Assembly (NCBI RefSeq): GCF_023283895.1
Contig: NZ_JAKILB010000005.1
Location: 310,001 to 374,000, forward strand
DNA length: 64,000 bases
Origin: Shewanella pneumatophori
Lineage (GTDB): Bacteria; Pseudomonadota; Gammaproteobacteria; Enterobacterales; Shewanellaceae
Reading direction: 5' to 3'
The notes under the pieces are model-generated. The model had not been told where the DNA came from. It did no database searches and was given only the letters and a program-made list of their open reading frames with translations. Position numbers and translations under genes: made by a program. This document shows, piece after piece, positions 26,781-36,226 of the stretch (its first letter is position 1; the number at the start of each line of letters is the position of its first letter).

Positions 26781-29456
26781 ATGAAGATTAAATTGGTCGT
26801 TGCAGCAGTTGCAATTGCAATGTCGGCAAGTGCATGCTCAAAGAAGGAAGTTGATGAGCAGAGCGCCCCTGCGAGCGTTAGTATTGAAGCCACTGACTCT
26901 GGGACTGGAATAACTCAAGCGTTGCTTAATAAAATGGGTGAAACACTGGATATTCGCTATAGCGTTATCTCTAATGTTCCCGATGATAACTGTGACAAAG
27001 ACGCAAGTGACGGCCGCTGTTTCCTCGCTGAAATTGATCTGACTTCAGCTATCGATATCGACAGTAAAGACTGGTCTATCTATTATTCGCAAATGCGACC
27101 TATCCAAAGCATTGTTGGCGATGAGTTTACTATCACTCGAGTGCAAGGTGATCTACACAAAATAACTCCTGCTGCGGGTTTTAAAGGTCTTAAAAAAGGC
27201 CAAACAACTAAAATCCAATTTCGTGGTGAGCTTTGGCAATTGTCCGAAATCGACGGCATGCCAAACTATTACATTGTTGCTGACGGGTTAGAACCGGTCA
27301 TTATTCGTAGTACCCAATTAAGCGTTGACCCTGAAACTGGAATGGAAGTGCGCCCGTATGTTACCGCATTTACTGACAGTGAAACCCAATATAAGCGTCG
27401 CGAGACAGATAAACTTAACTGGGCAACAAGCAGCGTACTGTATCAAAATAATCTCGATACACCGGTCAATGCTGCCTTAGCTACCCATAGTATTTTACCC
27501 ACGCCAACCAAGCTAACAGTTAAAGCTGATAAGCCAGCAGTTTCATTGAAACCAGGGTTAAACTTGCTGTTCAATGATGTAGAACCATCGGTCGTTGAAG
27601 CTGCTTTACAAAGACTTGCACGTATTGGTGTAGCCCAAAGCGAGCAAGGTATTCAGACCGAGTTATTACCGTTAACCTCCAGTACTGCAGCAGGCCAGTA
27701 TCATTTGGATATTTCGGCAGACAAGATCCAAATCTTTGCTGCAGATAACGCTGGTTTCTCTTACGGTTTAGCCTCAATCGCGGCGCTAGTTGATGCTAAC
27801 AAACTGACCGTAAGTCCTGTTACAGTAAGTGACTCTCCTCGCTATGACTTTCGTGGCATGCATGTTGACGTATCACGTAACTTCCACAGTAAGCAGTTAA
27901 TTCTTGATCTGTTAGATCAAATGGCAGCCTATAAGCTAAATAAATTACACCTTCATATGGCTGATGACGAAGGTTGGCGTTTAGAAATTGATGGTCTACC
28001 AGAGCTAACCGAGGTGGGCAGCAAGCGTTGTCACGACCTAAATGAAGATACTTGTTTGTTGCCACAACTTGGTAGTGGGCCATTTAGTGACGCTAAAGTG
28101 AATGGTTACTACAGCAAAGCAGATTATATCGAGATCCTTAAATACGCGAACGCCAGACAAATACAGGTTATCCCATCGATGGATATGCCTGGACATTCGC
28201 GGGCCGCGATTAAGTCGATGGAGGCAAGGTACCGTAAATTAGTCGCCCAAGGTGATCAGCAAGCGGCAGAGCAATTTTTGCTATCTGACAGCCAAGACGA
28301 AACTGTTTACTCGTCAATCCAATATTACAACGATAACACCTTAAATGTGTGTATGGAGTCTACCTTTACCTTTATTGATAAGGTGATTGATGAAATAGCA
28401 GCTATGCACAAAGCGGCAGGTGTGCCGCTTGATTTATACCATATTGGTGCAGATGAAACCGCAGGAGCTTGGATTGAGTCTCCGCTGTGTAAGGCTTTTG
28501 TCGCAAATAATGACAAGGGAGTCACTAGCATGGACGAGCTAGGGGCATACTTTATCGAAAGAACCGCTAAGCTATTGGCTAACAAAGGTATAGAAGCTGC
28601 GGGCTGGAGTGACGGTATGAGCCATACTCGTCCGGAGAATATGCCAAGTAAAGCGCAGTCTAATATCTGGGATGTTGTTGCCCATGGTGGACACAAGCGA
28701 GCGCATCAACAAGCAAATTTAGGCTGGCATGCGGTACTAAGTCAGCCAGAAGTCTTGTATTTTGACTTCCCATATGAGGCCGACCCTAAGGAACACGGCT
28801 ATTATTGGGCAAGCCGTAATACCAATTCGCAAAAGATCCACAGCTTTATGCCGGGTAACTTGCCGGCAAATGCAGAGCAGTGGACCGATATTGAGAACCT
28901 CCCTTTTGAGGCTGACGATACCGTTCAAAAAGATGAATCCGGTAAAGTCGCTAGCAGCCCATTAAAACAGGCTATCGGTTTTGCAGGGATCCAAGGTCAG
29001 CTTTGGAGCGAAACTGTCCGCAGTGATGATGTTGCTGAATACATGATGTTCCCAAGGGTGCTTATGCTAGCTGAACGAGCTTGGCATAAGCCAGAATGGG
29101 AAGTGGCTTATCAGTATCAAGGCGCAGTTTACAATCAACAAAGTGGTTTCTTTACAGAAGAGATGCGTCAGGCGCAGGCTGAAGACTGGTATCAAGTTGC
29201 CAACACTGTTGGTGCTAAAGAATTACTTAAGTTAGATAAAGCCGATATTGCTTATCGTGTACCCACTCCAGGCGCTGTAATAAAAGACGGTAAGCTGTTT
29301 GCTAATGTGATTTTCCCTGGGCTTGATATTGAATATCGCGCTGCTGGAGGCGATTGGTTGGCATATAAAGAGGGCGTTGAAGTTATTGCTCCAGTTGAAG
29401 TGCGAGTGATTGCAGCCGACGGTAAGCGTAAAGGACGCACTCTCGTTGTTAAATAA
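26781..29456 (+). CDS. Beta-N-acetylhexosaminidase lipoprotein, glycoside hydrolase family 20
   Basis: An 891-residue enzyme that releases GlcNAc from chitobiose and longer chito-oligosaccharides. The N terminus has a lipobox (ASAC, Cys19) so it is a lipoprotein, and Lys/Lys follow the cysteine, compatible with outer-membrane anchoring. A CHB_HEX-like carbohydrate-binding domain comes first, then the GH20 barrel with FRGMHVDVSRNFHS, LHLHMADDEGWRLEI and the catalytic pair Asp558-Glu559 in HIGADETAGAW. GAATAAGGAAAG precedes the ATG. A terminator follows, so it ends the binding protein-chemoreceptor-hexosaminidase operon. Confidence 0.93.
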   Translation: MKIKLVVAAVAIAMSASACSKKEVDEQSAPASVSIEATDSGTGITQALLNKMGETLDIRYSVISNVPDDNCDKDASDGRCFLAEIDLTSAIDIDSKDWSIYYSQMRPIQSIVGDEFTITRVQGDLHKITPAAGFKGLKKGQTTKIQFRGELWQLSEIDGMPNYYIVADGLEPVIIRSTQLSVDPETGMEVRPYVTAFTDSETQYKRRETDKLNWATSSVLYQNNLDTPVNAALATHSILPTPTKLTVKADKPAVSLKPGLNLLFNDVEPSVVEAALQRLARIGVAQSEQGIQTELLPLTSSTAAGQYHLDISADKIQIFAADNAGFSYGLASIAALVDANKLTVSPVTVSDSPRYDFRGMHVDVSRNFHSKQLILDLLDQMAAYKLNKLHLHMADDEGWRLEIDGLPELTEVGSKRCHDLNEDTCLLPQLGSGPFSDAKVNGYYSKADYIEILKYANARQIQVIPSMDMPGHSRAAIKSMEARYRKLVAQGDQQAAEQFLLSDSQDETVYSSIQYYNDNTLNVCMESTFTFIDKVIDEIAAMHKAAGVPLDLYHIGADETAGAWIESPLCKAFVANNDKGVTSMDELGAYFIERTAKLLANKGIEAAGWSDGMSHTRPENMPSKAQSNIWDVVAHGGHKRAHQQANLGWHAVLSQPEVLYFDFPYEADPKEHGYYWASRNTNSQKIHSFMPGNLPANAEQWTDIENLPFEADDTVQKDESGKVASSPLKQAIGFAGIQGQLWSETVRSDDVAEYMMFPRVLMLAERAWHKPEWEVAYQYQGAVYNQQSGFFTEEMRQAQAEDWYQVANTVGAKELLKLDKADIAYRVPTPGAVIKDGKLFANVIFPGLDIEYRAAGGDWLAYKEGVEVIAPVEVRVIAADGKRKGRTLVVK

Positions 29457-29509
29457 CAAATGTCTAACAGGTGTTTATGTTATGCATGTAAGTAATAACT
29501 AAGCTTGAA

Positions 29510-29542
29510 CGCGGCAGCATCTTTGGTGTTGCTGCGTTTTTT
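29510..29542 (+). terminator. Rho-independent terminator after the hexosaminidase gene
   Basis: CGCGGCAGCA pairs with TGTTGCTGCG (two G-T pairs) over a 7-base loop, then a six-T run. Confidence 0.82.
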
Positions 29543-29571
29543 ACGTTTTGTTTGCCAAGTTTAAAAAACAA

Positions 29572-29587
29572 ATGACAACGCTGTCAT
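29572..29587. promoter_or_regulatory. NagR operator upstream of nagK
   Basis: ATGACAACGCTGTCAT, the mirror variant of the other sites. The element can double as a -35 box: ATGACA at 29572-29577 with TAACAT 18 bases downstream at 29596-29601. It lies 92 bases before the nagK start and probably governs nagK-nagA-nagX. Confidence 0.82.
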
Positions 29588-29679
29588 TATTGTTGTAACA
29601 TGGAATTAACTTAGTGGCTTTTATATAAAGTCTACACCCATTCTGCAGTTGAAGAATGAGAACGATAAAGAGGTCTGTC

Positions 29680-30576
29680 ATGGGCATGAGCCAGACGAAA
29701 GAAGAGTCCCTTTATATAGGGATCGACGGCGGCGGTAGCAAGTGCCGTGCAACTATTTACACTAGTGACTATCGTATATTAGGCACTGGAGTCGCGGGGC
29801 GCGCGAATCCACTTCATGGCCTAGCTCAAACGTTTCAATCAATTGAAGAGTCAACTCAGCTTGCATTAGCTGATGCAGGCTTAGCGGCAAGTGATAGCAA
29901 ACGCTTAATCGCAGGTTTAGGTTTAGCGGGTGTTAATGTGCCGAGGTTGTATCAAGATATAGCCAATTGGCAACATCCATTTGCGAGCATGTATTTAACT
30001 ACCGATCTGCACACTGCATGTATTGGCGCCCATCAGGGCGAAGAGGGGGCTGTAATCATTACTGGTACAGGCTCTTGTGGTTATGCTCGAGTTGCAGAAC
30101 AAGAGCTATTTCTAGGTGGCCACGGATTTGCACTAGGTGATAAGGGTAGTGGAGCATGGTTAGGCCTTAAAGCTGGCGAGTGCGCTTTATTAGATCTAGA
30201 TGGCTTTGGTGAGAAAACACAGCTTAGCCAACGCTTGTTTGATTATTTCGGCGTTAATAACGCATTAGGCATAGTTGAGAATCTGGCTGGCCAGTCATCA
30301 AGTACTTACGCCAAATTAGCGAGAGTGGTATTTGAAAGCGCTTCAGAAAAAGATAGTGTTGCTTTAGATATTGTCACTGAAGGCGCAGGTTATATTAGTG
30401 AGCTAGCTCGAAAACTATTTGCGATTAACCCACCACGTTTTTCAATGATTGGCGGCTTAGCTGAGCCATTGTCACCTTGGCTTGATGAAGATGTGTTGGC
30501 TAAAACGTCTCCTATTTTACAGCCACCTGAGTGGGGCGCAGCCTTCTTTGCAAAGCAGCAGCACGCAAAAGCCTAA
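29680..30576 (+). CDS. nagK: N-acetylglucosamine kinase (BadF/BadG/BcrA/BcrD ATPase family)
   Basis: Phosphorylates GlcNAc to GlcNAc-6-phosphate after permease uptake. The phosphate loop is YIGIDGGGSKCRATIY, the adenosine motif is ITGTGSCGYARV, and GGHGFALGDKGSGAWLG is typical of the BadF-type eukaryote-like GlcNAc kinases used by Shewanella. I chose ATG 29680, giving 298 residues, because AAAGAGG lies 6 bases upstream; ATG 29656 would add 8. nagA follows after 67 bases. Confidence 0.92.
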   Translation: MGMSQTKEESLYIGIDGGGSKCRATIYTSDYRILGTGVAGRANPLHGLAQTFQSIEESTQLALADAGLAASDSKRLIAGLGLAGVNVPRLYQDIANWQHPFASMYLTTDLHTACIGAHQGEEGAVIITGTGSCGYARVAEQELFLGGHGFALGDKGSGAWLGLKAGECALLDLDGFGEKTQLSQRLFDYFGVNNALGIVENLAGQSSSTYAKLARVVFESASEKDSVALDIVTEGAGYISELARKLFAINPPRFSMIGGLAEPLSPWLDEDVLAKTSPILQPPEWGAAFFAKQQHAKA

Positions 30577-30643
30577 CTAAATTAACTCTATGTATTGTGG
30601 CTTAATGTTATCGCCGCAACATATTTTAGTAAGTGAGAATAAG

Positions 30644-31780
30644 ATGAAACAGACGCTAATTGCAGATCGCGTGTTCGATGGACAAAGCTTCCATACTGAC
30701 TTGCCAATCACGTTTGAAGACGGCCATATCGTGGCATTTGATACCGCACAAGGTGCGAACGAGTCACGGGTAAATGGCTTGATTACGCCAGGTTTCATTG
30801 ACGTTCAAGTTAATGGCGGCGGTGGAGTGTTATTTAATGCGTCACCAAGTGTGCAAGGCATTGCAGCAATTGGTCAGGCACATGCAAAGTTTGGTACTAC
30901 TGCTTTTTTACCAACATTAATTACTGACGATGTAAGTGTAATGCATCAAGCTGCTGATGCTGTTGCTGCAGCACTTGAAGCGAAAACAGCTGCTGTGGTT
31001 GGCGTGCATTTTGAAGGGCCGCATTTAAGTGTGCCTAAAAAAGGCGTTCACCCACAGCCTTTCATTCGCCGTATTTCAGATGCAGAGTTAGATATATTCA
31101 GTCGCCAAGATTTAGGGATAAAAGTGGTTACTCTTGCCCCTGAAAATGTTTCCACTGATGTTATTAAGGCATTAGTCGATGCTGGTGTAAAAGTCTGTTT
31201 AGGTCATTCAAACGCTGATTATGACACTGTAAAAGCCGCGCTTGCGGCTGGTGCCAATGGCTTTACTCATCTATTTAATGCTATGTCACCATTGGATTCA
31301 AGAAATCCGGGTATGGTTGGAGCGGCGCTTGAAAGTGAACAAGCTTGGTGTGGTTTAATTGTAGATGGTCACCACGTTCATCCAGCTTCAGCGCGCGTAG
31401 CGATTAATGCAAAACCTAAAGGCAAAGTCATGTTAGTAACAGATGCTATGCCGCCGGTAGGGCTTGATGATGAAGTTAGCTTTGAGCTTTTCGGTACCCG
31501 AGTACTAAGAGTGGGCGATAGACTTAACGCTGTAACAGGTGAGCTTGCGGGCTGCGTGCTTGATATGGCTGGCGCTGTTGCTAACAGCATTAATATGCTT
31601 GGGTTAACTCCTGATGAAGCAATTCGCATGGCGTCGCTTTATCCTGCACAGTATCTTGGCTTAAGCGATAAAATGGGCGCTTTAACAATAGGTGGCCGCG
31701 CAGATCTCGTGCTTGTTGATGAGAACTATAAAGTAGGGCGCACTTACATTGGTGGTGAGCAAGTCTTTAAAAGTGAGTGA
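30644..31780 (+). CDS. nagA: N-acetylglucosamine-6-phosphate deacetylase
   Basis: Amidohydrolase that converts GlcNAc-6-phosphate to glucosamine-6-phosphate and acetate. At 378 residues it has normal length. PGFIDVQVNGGGG, HFEGPHLS (metal-binding Glu), LGHSNADYD, GFTHLFNAMSP and the catalytic aspartate in LVTDAMPPVG are visible. I chose ATG 30644 since the family begins with a text like MKQTLIADRVFDG; an ATG at 30590 would add 18 residues not expected in the family. The product needs a NagB-type deaminase, which is not in this window. Confidence 0.93.
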   Translation: MKQTLIADRVFDGQSFHTDLPITFEDGHIVAFDTAQGANESRVNGLITPGFIDVQVNGGGGVLFNASPSVQGIAAIGQAHAKFGTTAFLPTLITDDVSVMHQAADAVAAALEAKTAAVVGVHFEGPHLSVPKKGVHPQPFIRRISDAELDIFSRQDLGIKVVTLAPENVSTDVIKALVDAGVKVCLGHSNADYDTVKAALAAGANGFTHLFNAMSPLDSRNPGMVGAALESEQAWCGLIVDGHHVHPASARVAINAKPKGKVMLVTDAMPPVGLDDEVSFELFGTRVLRVGDRLNAVTGELAGCVLDMAGAVANSINMLGLTPDEAIRMASLYPAQYLGLSDKMGALTIGGRADLVLVDENYKVGRTYIGGEQVFKSE

Positions 31781-31844
31781 TTGATTACTTGTGAGTCAAA
31801 AACAAGTGTTAGCACTCGTGAACAAGAGCTAGGAAGACCAATAT

Positions 31845-31874
31845 AAGCCTCTGTAGTGACAGCTAAAGAGGCTT
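31845..31874 (+). terminator. Possible weak terminator or attenuator between nagA and nagX
   Basis: AAGCCTCT and AGAGGCTT form an 8-bp stem with a 14-base loop; the following TGCTTTATCTT is only partly T-rich. It may lower read-through into nagX. Confidence 0.45.
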
Positions 31875-31924
31875 TGCTTTATCTTGATAAAGCCAAACTA
31901 AAAATAATATAAAAGGCTGTTTAG

Positions 31925-33121
31925 ATGACAACAATAACTAATAATTCGTCAGCTGACTCTACAACAAACTCTGCAAATGTTGCTGAACAAGCTAATAGCA
32001 AACCGGTAAAAAAACTCAGATTGAAATCACTTGATGCACTTCGTGGTTTTGATATGTTCTGGATCTTAGGCGGCGAGGCTTTATTTGCTGCTTTACTTAT
32101 CTTGACTGGCTGGGCAGGCTTTAAATGGTTTGATGCTCAAATGCATCATAGTGCTTGGCATGGCTTCACCTTCTACGATTTAATCTTTCCATTATTTATT
32201 TTCCTTTCAGGTGTAGCCCTAGGCTTATCGCCAAAGCGATTAGACAAGTTACCTTTACCTCAGCGTAAGCCTTTATATCAGCATGCGATTAAGCGACTGT
32301 TTTTGTTGCTGCTGTTCGGAGTGATATACAACCATGGGTGGGGAACCGGGGCTCCTTTTGCGTTGGGTGACATTCGGTATGCCAGTGTTTTAGGGCGGAT
32401 AGCTTTTGCCTGGTTCTTCTGTGCTTTATTGGTTTGGCATACTAGTTTACGTACTCAAATTATTACCGCTATCGCTATTTTAATTGGTTATGCACTGCTG
32501 CAAGCTTTTCCTTTTATCACCTTAGATGATAGCGGTGCGTTTAGCGCAACGGGTTCTATTAACGCAGCGATTGATACATTGTTATTACCTGGCATTACAT
32601 ATCAAGGAGCGGCGGTCGATCCTGAGGGAATTCTGTCGACGATACCTGCTGTTGTAAATGGCTTATTCGGCGTGTTTGTTGGCCACTTTATTGTGAAGCC
32701 TCATGTAAAAGGTGAGTGGTTCAAGGTTGCTTTATTATCAGCAGCTGGCCTAGCTCTAGTCGCTATCGGCTGGTTAGTCTCGCCTCTTATTCCTGTTAAT
32801 AAAACTCTGTGGACCAGCAGTTTTACTTTAGTTACTGCGGGATGGAGTATTTTGCTGTTAGCACTATTTTATGCCGTTATTGATGTGCTTAAAGTGCAAA
32901 AATGGGCGTTCTTCTTCACTGTTATTGGTTGTAATTCTATCGTGATTTATATTGCCAGCAGCATAGTTAACTGGAAGTACACCGCACAAAGTGTATTTGG
33001 CGGCGTAATCAACAGCTTTCCAGAAAATGCGCAAACGCTAATGAGTGTAATTGCATTGTTGTTGGTGCAGTGGTTAGTACTGTATTGGATGTATAAGCGT
33101 GGTGTATTCGTAAAGGTTTAA
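31925..33121 (+). CDS. nagX: Predicted membrane protein NagX (DUF5009 / heparan N-acetyltransferase-like)
   Basis: A 398-residue protein with a hydrophilic 30-residue N terminus and about ten hydrophobic segments. RLKSLDALRGFDMFWILGGE is the signature of the family related to lysosomal heparan-alpha-glucosaminide N-acetyltransferase. In Shewanella such a gene is regularly part of the nag regulon. A role in acetyl transfer to or uptake of glucosamine-containing sugars has been proposed from context only. AAAGG lies upstream of the ATG. It follows nagA by 144 bases and has no operator of its own. Confidence 0.83.
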   Translation: MTTITNNSSADSTTNSANVAEQANSKPVKKLRLKSLDALRGFDMFWILGGEALFAALLILTGWAGFKWFDAQMHHSAWHGFTFYDLIFPLFIFLSGVALGLSPKRLDKLPLPQRKPLYQHAIKRLFLLLLFGVIYNHGWGTGAPFALGDIRYASVLGRIAFAWFFCALLVWHTSLRTQIITAIAILIGYALLQAFPFITLDDSGAFSATGSINAAIDTLLLPGITYQGAAVDPEGILSTIPAVVNGLFGVFVGHFIVKPHVKGEWFKVALLSAAGLALVAIGWLVSPLIPVNKTLWTSSFTLVTAGWSILLLALFYAVIDVLKVQKWAFFFTVIGCNSIVIYIASSIVNWKYTAQSVFGGVINSFPENAQTLMSVIALLLVQWLVLYWMYKRGVFVKV

Positions 33122-33522
33122 TGCATTTTTGTTAGGTAAACTGAAAAGATAAGGCTTTAGATGTGCATTCGAAATGTAGAGCCTTTGCGCATGATTTTAC
33201 CAAGAATAGGGCGTTTTACTCACTAGATTGAGTGCCAAAAAAGATTAAGTCTATCGATTAAGATAGAAGTAGAAGGCATCAATAAAACAAAATGACAGCG
33301 TTGTCTTTTTATTCTCAATGTTTTAACATCGATGAAACAATGGTCTGGTAAAGGGATAAATCAGGCGATAGTGAGCAACAAGGATTGGCACTGATACTTA
33401 GTGCAATAGCGAAATAATAAGCAGGCAGCAGCCTGTAATGCGAAGTAACAGTTAATGAAGGATGGGATAGCAGTTTAATCTGGTATCATCAAATTAATTA
33501 CTATAAGAAGCAGGTTAAATAC
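33122..33522. other. Intergenic region upstream of nagP
   Basis: About 400 bases with a NagR operator overlapping a promoter at 33292-33329 and then an unusually long leader of about 185 bases. Two short hairpins lie in the leader: GCACT/AGTGC at 33388-33404 and CAGGC/GCCTG at 33422-33435. No open frame. Confidence 0.6.
33292..33329 (+). promoter_or_regulatory. NagR operator over the nagP promoter
   Basis: The operator is ATGACAGCGTTGTCTT at 33292-33307. Within it TTGTCT (33301-33306) serves as -35, followed by exactly 17 bases and TAACAT (33324-33329) as -10. Binding here would block RNA polymerase directly. Confidence 0.75.
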
Positions 33523-34839
33523 ATGACAGCAACGACTCAGGCTCAAGCTAGCCCAAAGAGCAGTTTACTGCCTATGACCATTATAGGTGTGCTCTTTTTT
33601 ATCTTCGGATTTGTGACTTGGCTTAATGGATCACTTATTCCATTTCTAAAAATTATTTGTGAGCTTAATGAATTCCAGGCGTTGTTTGTGACGTTTGCTT
33701 TTTATATTGCTTACACCGTGATGGCATTACCCATGTCATCCATTCTAAAAAAGACCGGCTACAAAAATGGTATGGCAATCGGCCTCGCTATTATGGTGGT
33801 AGGTTCGTTGCTGTTTATTCCTGCAGCACAAAGCGCTAACTATATTTTGTTCTTAGGTGCTTTGTTTGTGCTTGGTACAGGTTTAACCATTTTACAAACA
33901 GCGTCTAATCCGTATGTAGTTCATATCGGCCCGAAAGAAAGTGCTGCAATGCGCATTAGTATTATGGGACTAATTAATAAAGGCGCTGGCGTAATCGTAC
34001 CTATATTATTTACTGCGCTAGTGTTATCTGGTTTTGAAAACTTTACCGCTGAACATCTTGCAGCGCTTTCTGAAGCAGAGCGTCAAGCACAGATCAGTGA
34101 ATTGTCATCACGCCTTGTAATGCCTTACGTATATATGGCGATTGCACTTGCATTCTTGATTGGTTTAGTTAAGTTTTCTTCACTACCGGAATTAGAATTT
34201 GAAGGCGAAGAAGAGCACCAAGAAAAGGGCAGCATCACTCATTTCCCACAGGTGGTATTAGGCGCAATTGCATTATTCGCTTATGTAGGTGTTGAAGTTA
34301 TCGCGGGTGATACCATTGGTCTATATGGTGAAACCTTAGGTGTGAATAACTTCGCTTCACTAACGTCATATACCATGGTGTTTATGGTTATCGGTTATAT
34401 CATTGGTGTTACTTGTATCCCTAAGTTTATTAGCCAAGAAAAAGCACTGTTAGGTTCTGCTCTTGCTGGTATTTTATGTGTTGCTGGTGCGGCTCTAGGC
34501 TCTAGTGAAAGCACCATGATTGCAGATGTGTTATGGGGCTGGAGCGGCATTCCTGTGATCCCTGATACTGTAACTTTTGTTGCCTTAATGGGTTTAGCAC
34601 ATGCACTTGTATGGCCAGCGATTTGGCCACTAGCACTAGAAGGTCTAGGTAAATACACTGCCCAAGGCTCGGCATTATTAATTATGGGTATTTCTGGTGG
34701 TGCTATCCTACCACTAGTATTCGGTAAGGTTGCTCACTTTGCTGACAATACTCAGGTTGCTTACTGGGTTGGCTTACCATGTTACTTATTCATTTTATTC
34801 TATGCCCTAAAAGGCCATAAGATGCGTAGCTGGAAGTAA
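33523..34839 (+). CDS. nagP: N-acetylglucosamine permease NagP (MFS, FucP-like)
   Basis: A 438-residue inner-membrane transporter with about 12 hydrophobic segments. Segments near the N terminus (FFIFGFVTWLNGSLIPFLK) and the FLGALFVLGTGLTILQTASN motif match the glucose/galactose-fucose permease branch that includes Shewanella NagP. It would bring GlcNAc into the cytoplasm without phosphorylation, matching the need for NagK. It has its own NagR-controlled promoter and a strong terminator. Confidence 0.92.
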   Translation: MTATTQAQASPKSSLLPMTIIGVLFFIFGFVTWLNGSLIPFLKIICELNEFQALFVTFAFYIAYTVMALPMSSILKKTGYKNGMAIGLAIMVVGSLLFIPAAQSANYILFLGALFVLGTGLTILQTASNPYVVHIGPKESAAMRISIMGLINKGAGVIVPILFTALVLSGFENFTAEHLAALSEAERQAQISELSSRLVMPYVYMAIALAFLIGLVKFSSLPELEFEGEEEHQEKGSITHFPQVVLGAIALFAYVGVEVIAGDTIGLYGETLGVNNFASLTSYTMVFMVIGYIIGVTCIPKFISQEKALLGSALAGILCVAGAALGSSESTMIADVLWGWSGIPVIPDTVTFVALMGLAHALVWPAIWPLALEGLGKYTAQGSALLIMGISGGAILPLVFGKVAHFADNTQVAYWVGLPCYLFILFYALKGHKMRSWK

Positions 34840-34856
34840 TTTATAAAAAGAACTGA

Positions 34857-34882
34857 AAAGGAGCCAATAGGCTCCTTTTTTT
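34857..34882 (+). terminator. Rho-independent terminator after nagP
   Basis: GGAGCC and GGCTCC form the stem core with an AATA loop, extended by flanking A and T runs; seven T follow. It ends the GlcNAc locus. Confidence 0.87.
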
Positions 34883-35139
34883 ATGGGTATAAAAAGATTC
34901 ATTTATCATCTATAAGTTATTTACGGTTTGAAAGCCGCTATAAAGCAGCTCTCTTAATCTTAATAGGATTGATGATTTAAACTAAATAGTCTCTGGTAGA
35001 CAGCTATTGAGGCGCTTCTCTAGGTATTGATATGAGTAGTAGTCACACAAGTGAATCTGATGGGGAGAATCGGTATAAAGCATAAGGAGCTTATAGAAGT
35101 TTCATCTATGCAAAAATATGGTTGAGTTTCGTGAATTTT
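34883..35139. other. Non-coding stretch between nagP and the tRNA units
   Basis: AT-rich sequence; I see no gene, hairpin or promoter that I can support. Confidence 0.5.
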
Positions 35140-35150
35140 AGATACAAAAA

Positions 35151-35170
35151 AGCCACTCTATTGAGTGGCT
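35151..35170 (-). terminator. Terminator of tRNA unit A
   Basis: AGCCACTC and GAGTGGCT form the stem with a TATT loop; A-run on the left gives a U tract on the minus strand, and a T-run on the right also allows plus-strand function. Confidence 0.88.
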
Positions 35171-35182
35171 TTTTTGTTTTTA

Positions 35183-35258
<76 letters not shown>

Positions 35259-35309
35259 TTATTTGCTTAACAAGTTACTAAGTAAATAGTGGAACTCATT
35301 AATAAATGT

Positions 35310-35385
35310 TGGTGCCCGAACCCGGAATCGAACCAGGGACACGAGGATTTTCAATCCTCTGCTCTACCGACTGAGCTATTCGGGC
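35310..35385 (-). tRNA. tRNA-Phe(GAA), copy A
   Basis: On the minus strand: acceptor GCCCGAA/TTCGGGC, D-arm GCTCAGTCGGTAGAGC, anticodon stem GAGGA/TCCTC with loop TTGAAAA giving GAA, T-loop TTCGATT, encoded CCA. It is transcribed before tRNA-Thr with a 51-base spacer. Confidence 0.95.
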
Positions 35386-35467
35386 AACTAAGTATTACTT
35401 AAGTAAACCTTAGATTTGCTACTTCAAACTAGTTGGCTTAAAAGCCTGTCTCGTTTGGAGTGCGCGT

Positions 35468-35496
35468 ATAATATAGCGATGTTTTATAGCGCGCAA
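35468..35496 (-). promoter_or_regulatory. Promoter of tRNA unit A
   Basis: On the minus strand TTGCGC, 17 bases, TATTAT, followed by a GC-rich discriminator ACGCGC as expected for a stringently controlled stable-RNA promoter. Confidence 0.8.
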
Positions 35497-35502
35497 GTGC
35501 TT

Positions 35503-35862
35503 TTTAGAATGTTTTGCTAAGTTTTCTCAAATTGACCGCTTAATCGACGCATGATTGAGCATTGCGAATGAAATCTATACTAAGTTGGTTGTTGTTGATG
35601 CCATTGTTAAGTGGCTTTTATGAAAGCTAATATTTGCCAATCAGTGAGGTGAGTAAAGTATAACCAGTAAAGTGAGGACTTATCTGCTTTTTTACTCACT
35701 TATGGTTCCGCTGTTACTGATTGATTTTCATTTATTACCGAATAAAGTAGCTTTGCGATAATTTAGGCCCTAGGCAAAATTATAATTTTTTTGAGACTTG
35801 GCACACCGCAGTAGCTAGTGGGTAGGTAAGAAGCTATAAATTGATTCAGTTAATCGAAATTT
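35503..35862. other. Spacer between tRNA units A and B
   Basis: About 360 bases of AT-rich sequence unlike the spacer between units B and C. I see no gene. Confidence 0.5.
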
Positions 35863-35873
35863 AGATACAAAAA

Positions 35874-35893
35874 AGCCACTCTATTGAGTGGCT
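35874..35893 (-). terminator. Terminator of tRNA unit B
   Basis: Same AGCCACTC/GAGTGGCT hairpin as in unit A. Confidence 0.88.
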
Positions 35894-35905
35894 TTTTTGT
35901 TTTTA

Positions 35906-35981
<76 letters not shown>

Positions 35982-36032
35982 TTATTTGCTTAACAAGTTA
36001 CTAAGTAAATAGTGGAACTCATTAATAAATGT

Positions 36033-36108
36033 TGGTGCCCGAACCCGGAATCGAACCAGGGACACGAGGATTTTCAATCCTCTGCTCTACCGACTGAGCT
36101 ATTCGGGC
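36033..36108 (-). tRNA. tRNA-Phe(GAA), copy B
   Basis: Identical in sequence to the copy at 35310-35385; anticodon GAA, CCA encoded. Confidence 0.95.
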
Positions 36109-36191
36109 AACTAAGTATTACCTTAAGTAAATCTTAGATTTGCTACTACAAACTTGTTGGCTTTAAAGCCCGTCTCGTTTGGAGTGCGCGT

Positions 36192-36220
36192 ATAATATAG
36201 CGATGATTTTTTTGGTGCAA
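36192..36220 (-). promoter_or_regulatory. Promoter of tRNA unit B
   Basis: On the minus strand TTGCAC, 17 bases, TATTAT, with the same GC-rich discriminator as unit A. Confidence 0.8.
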
Positions 36221-36226
36221 GTGCTT

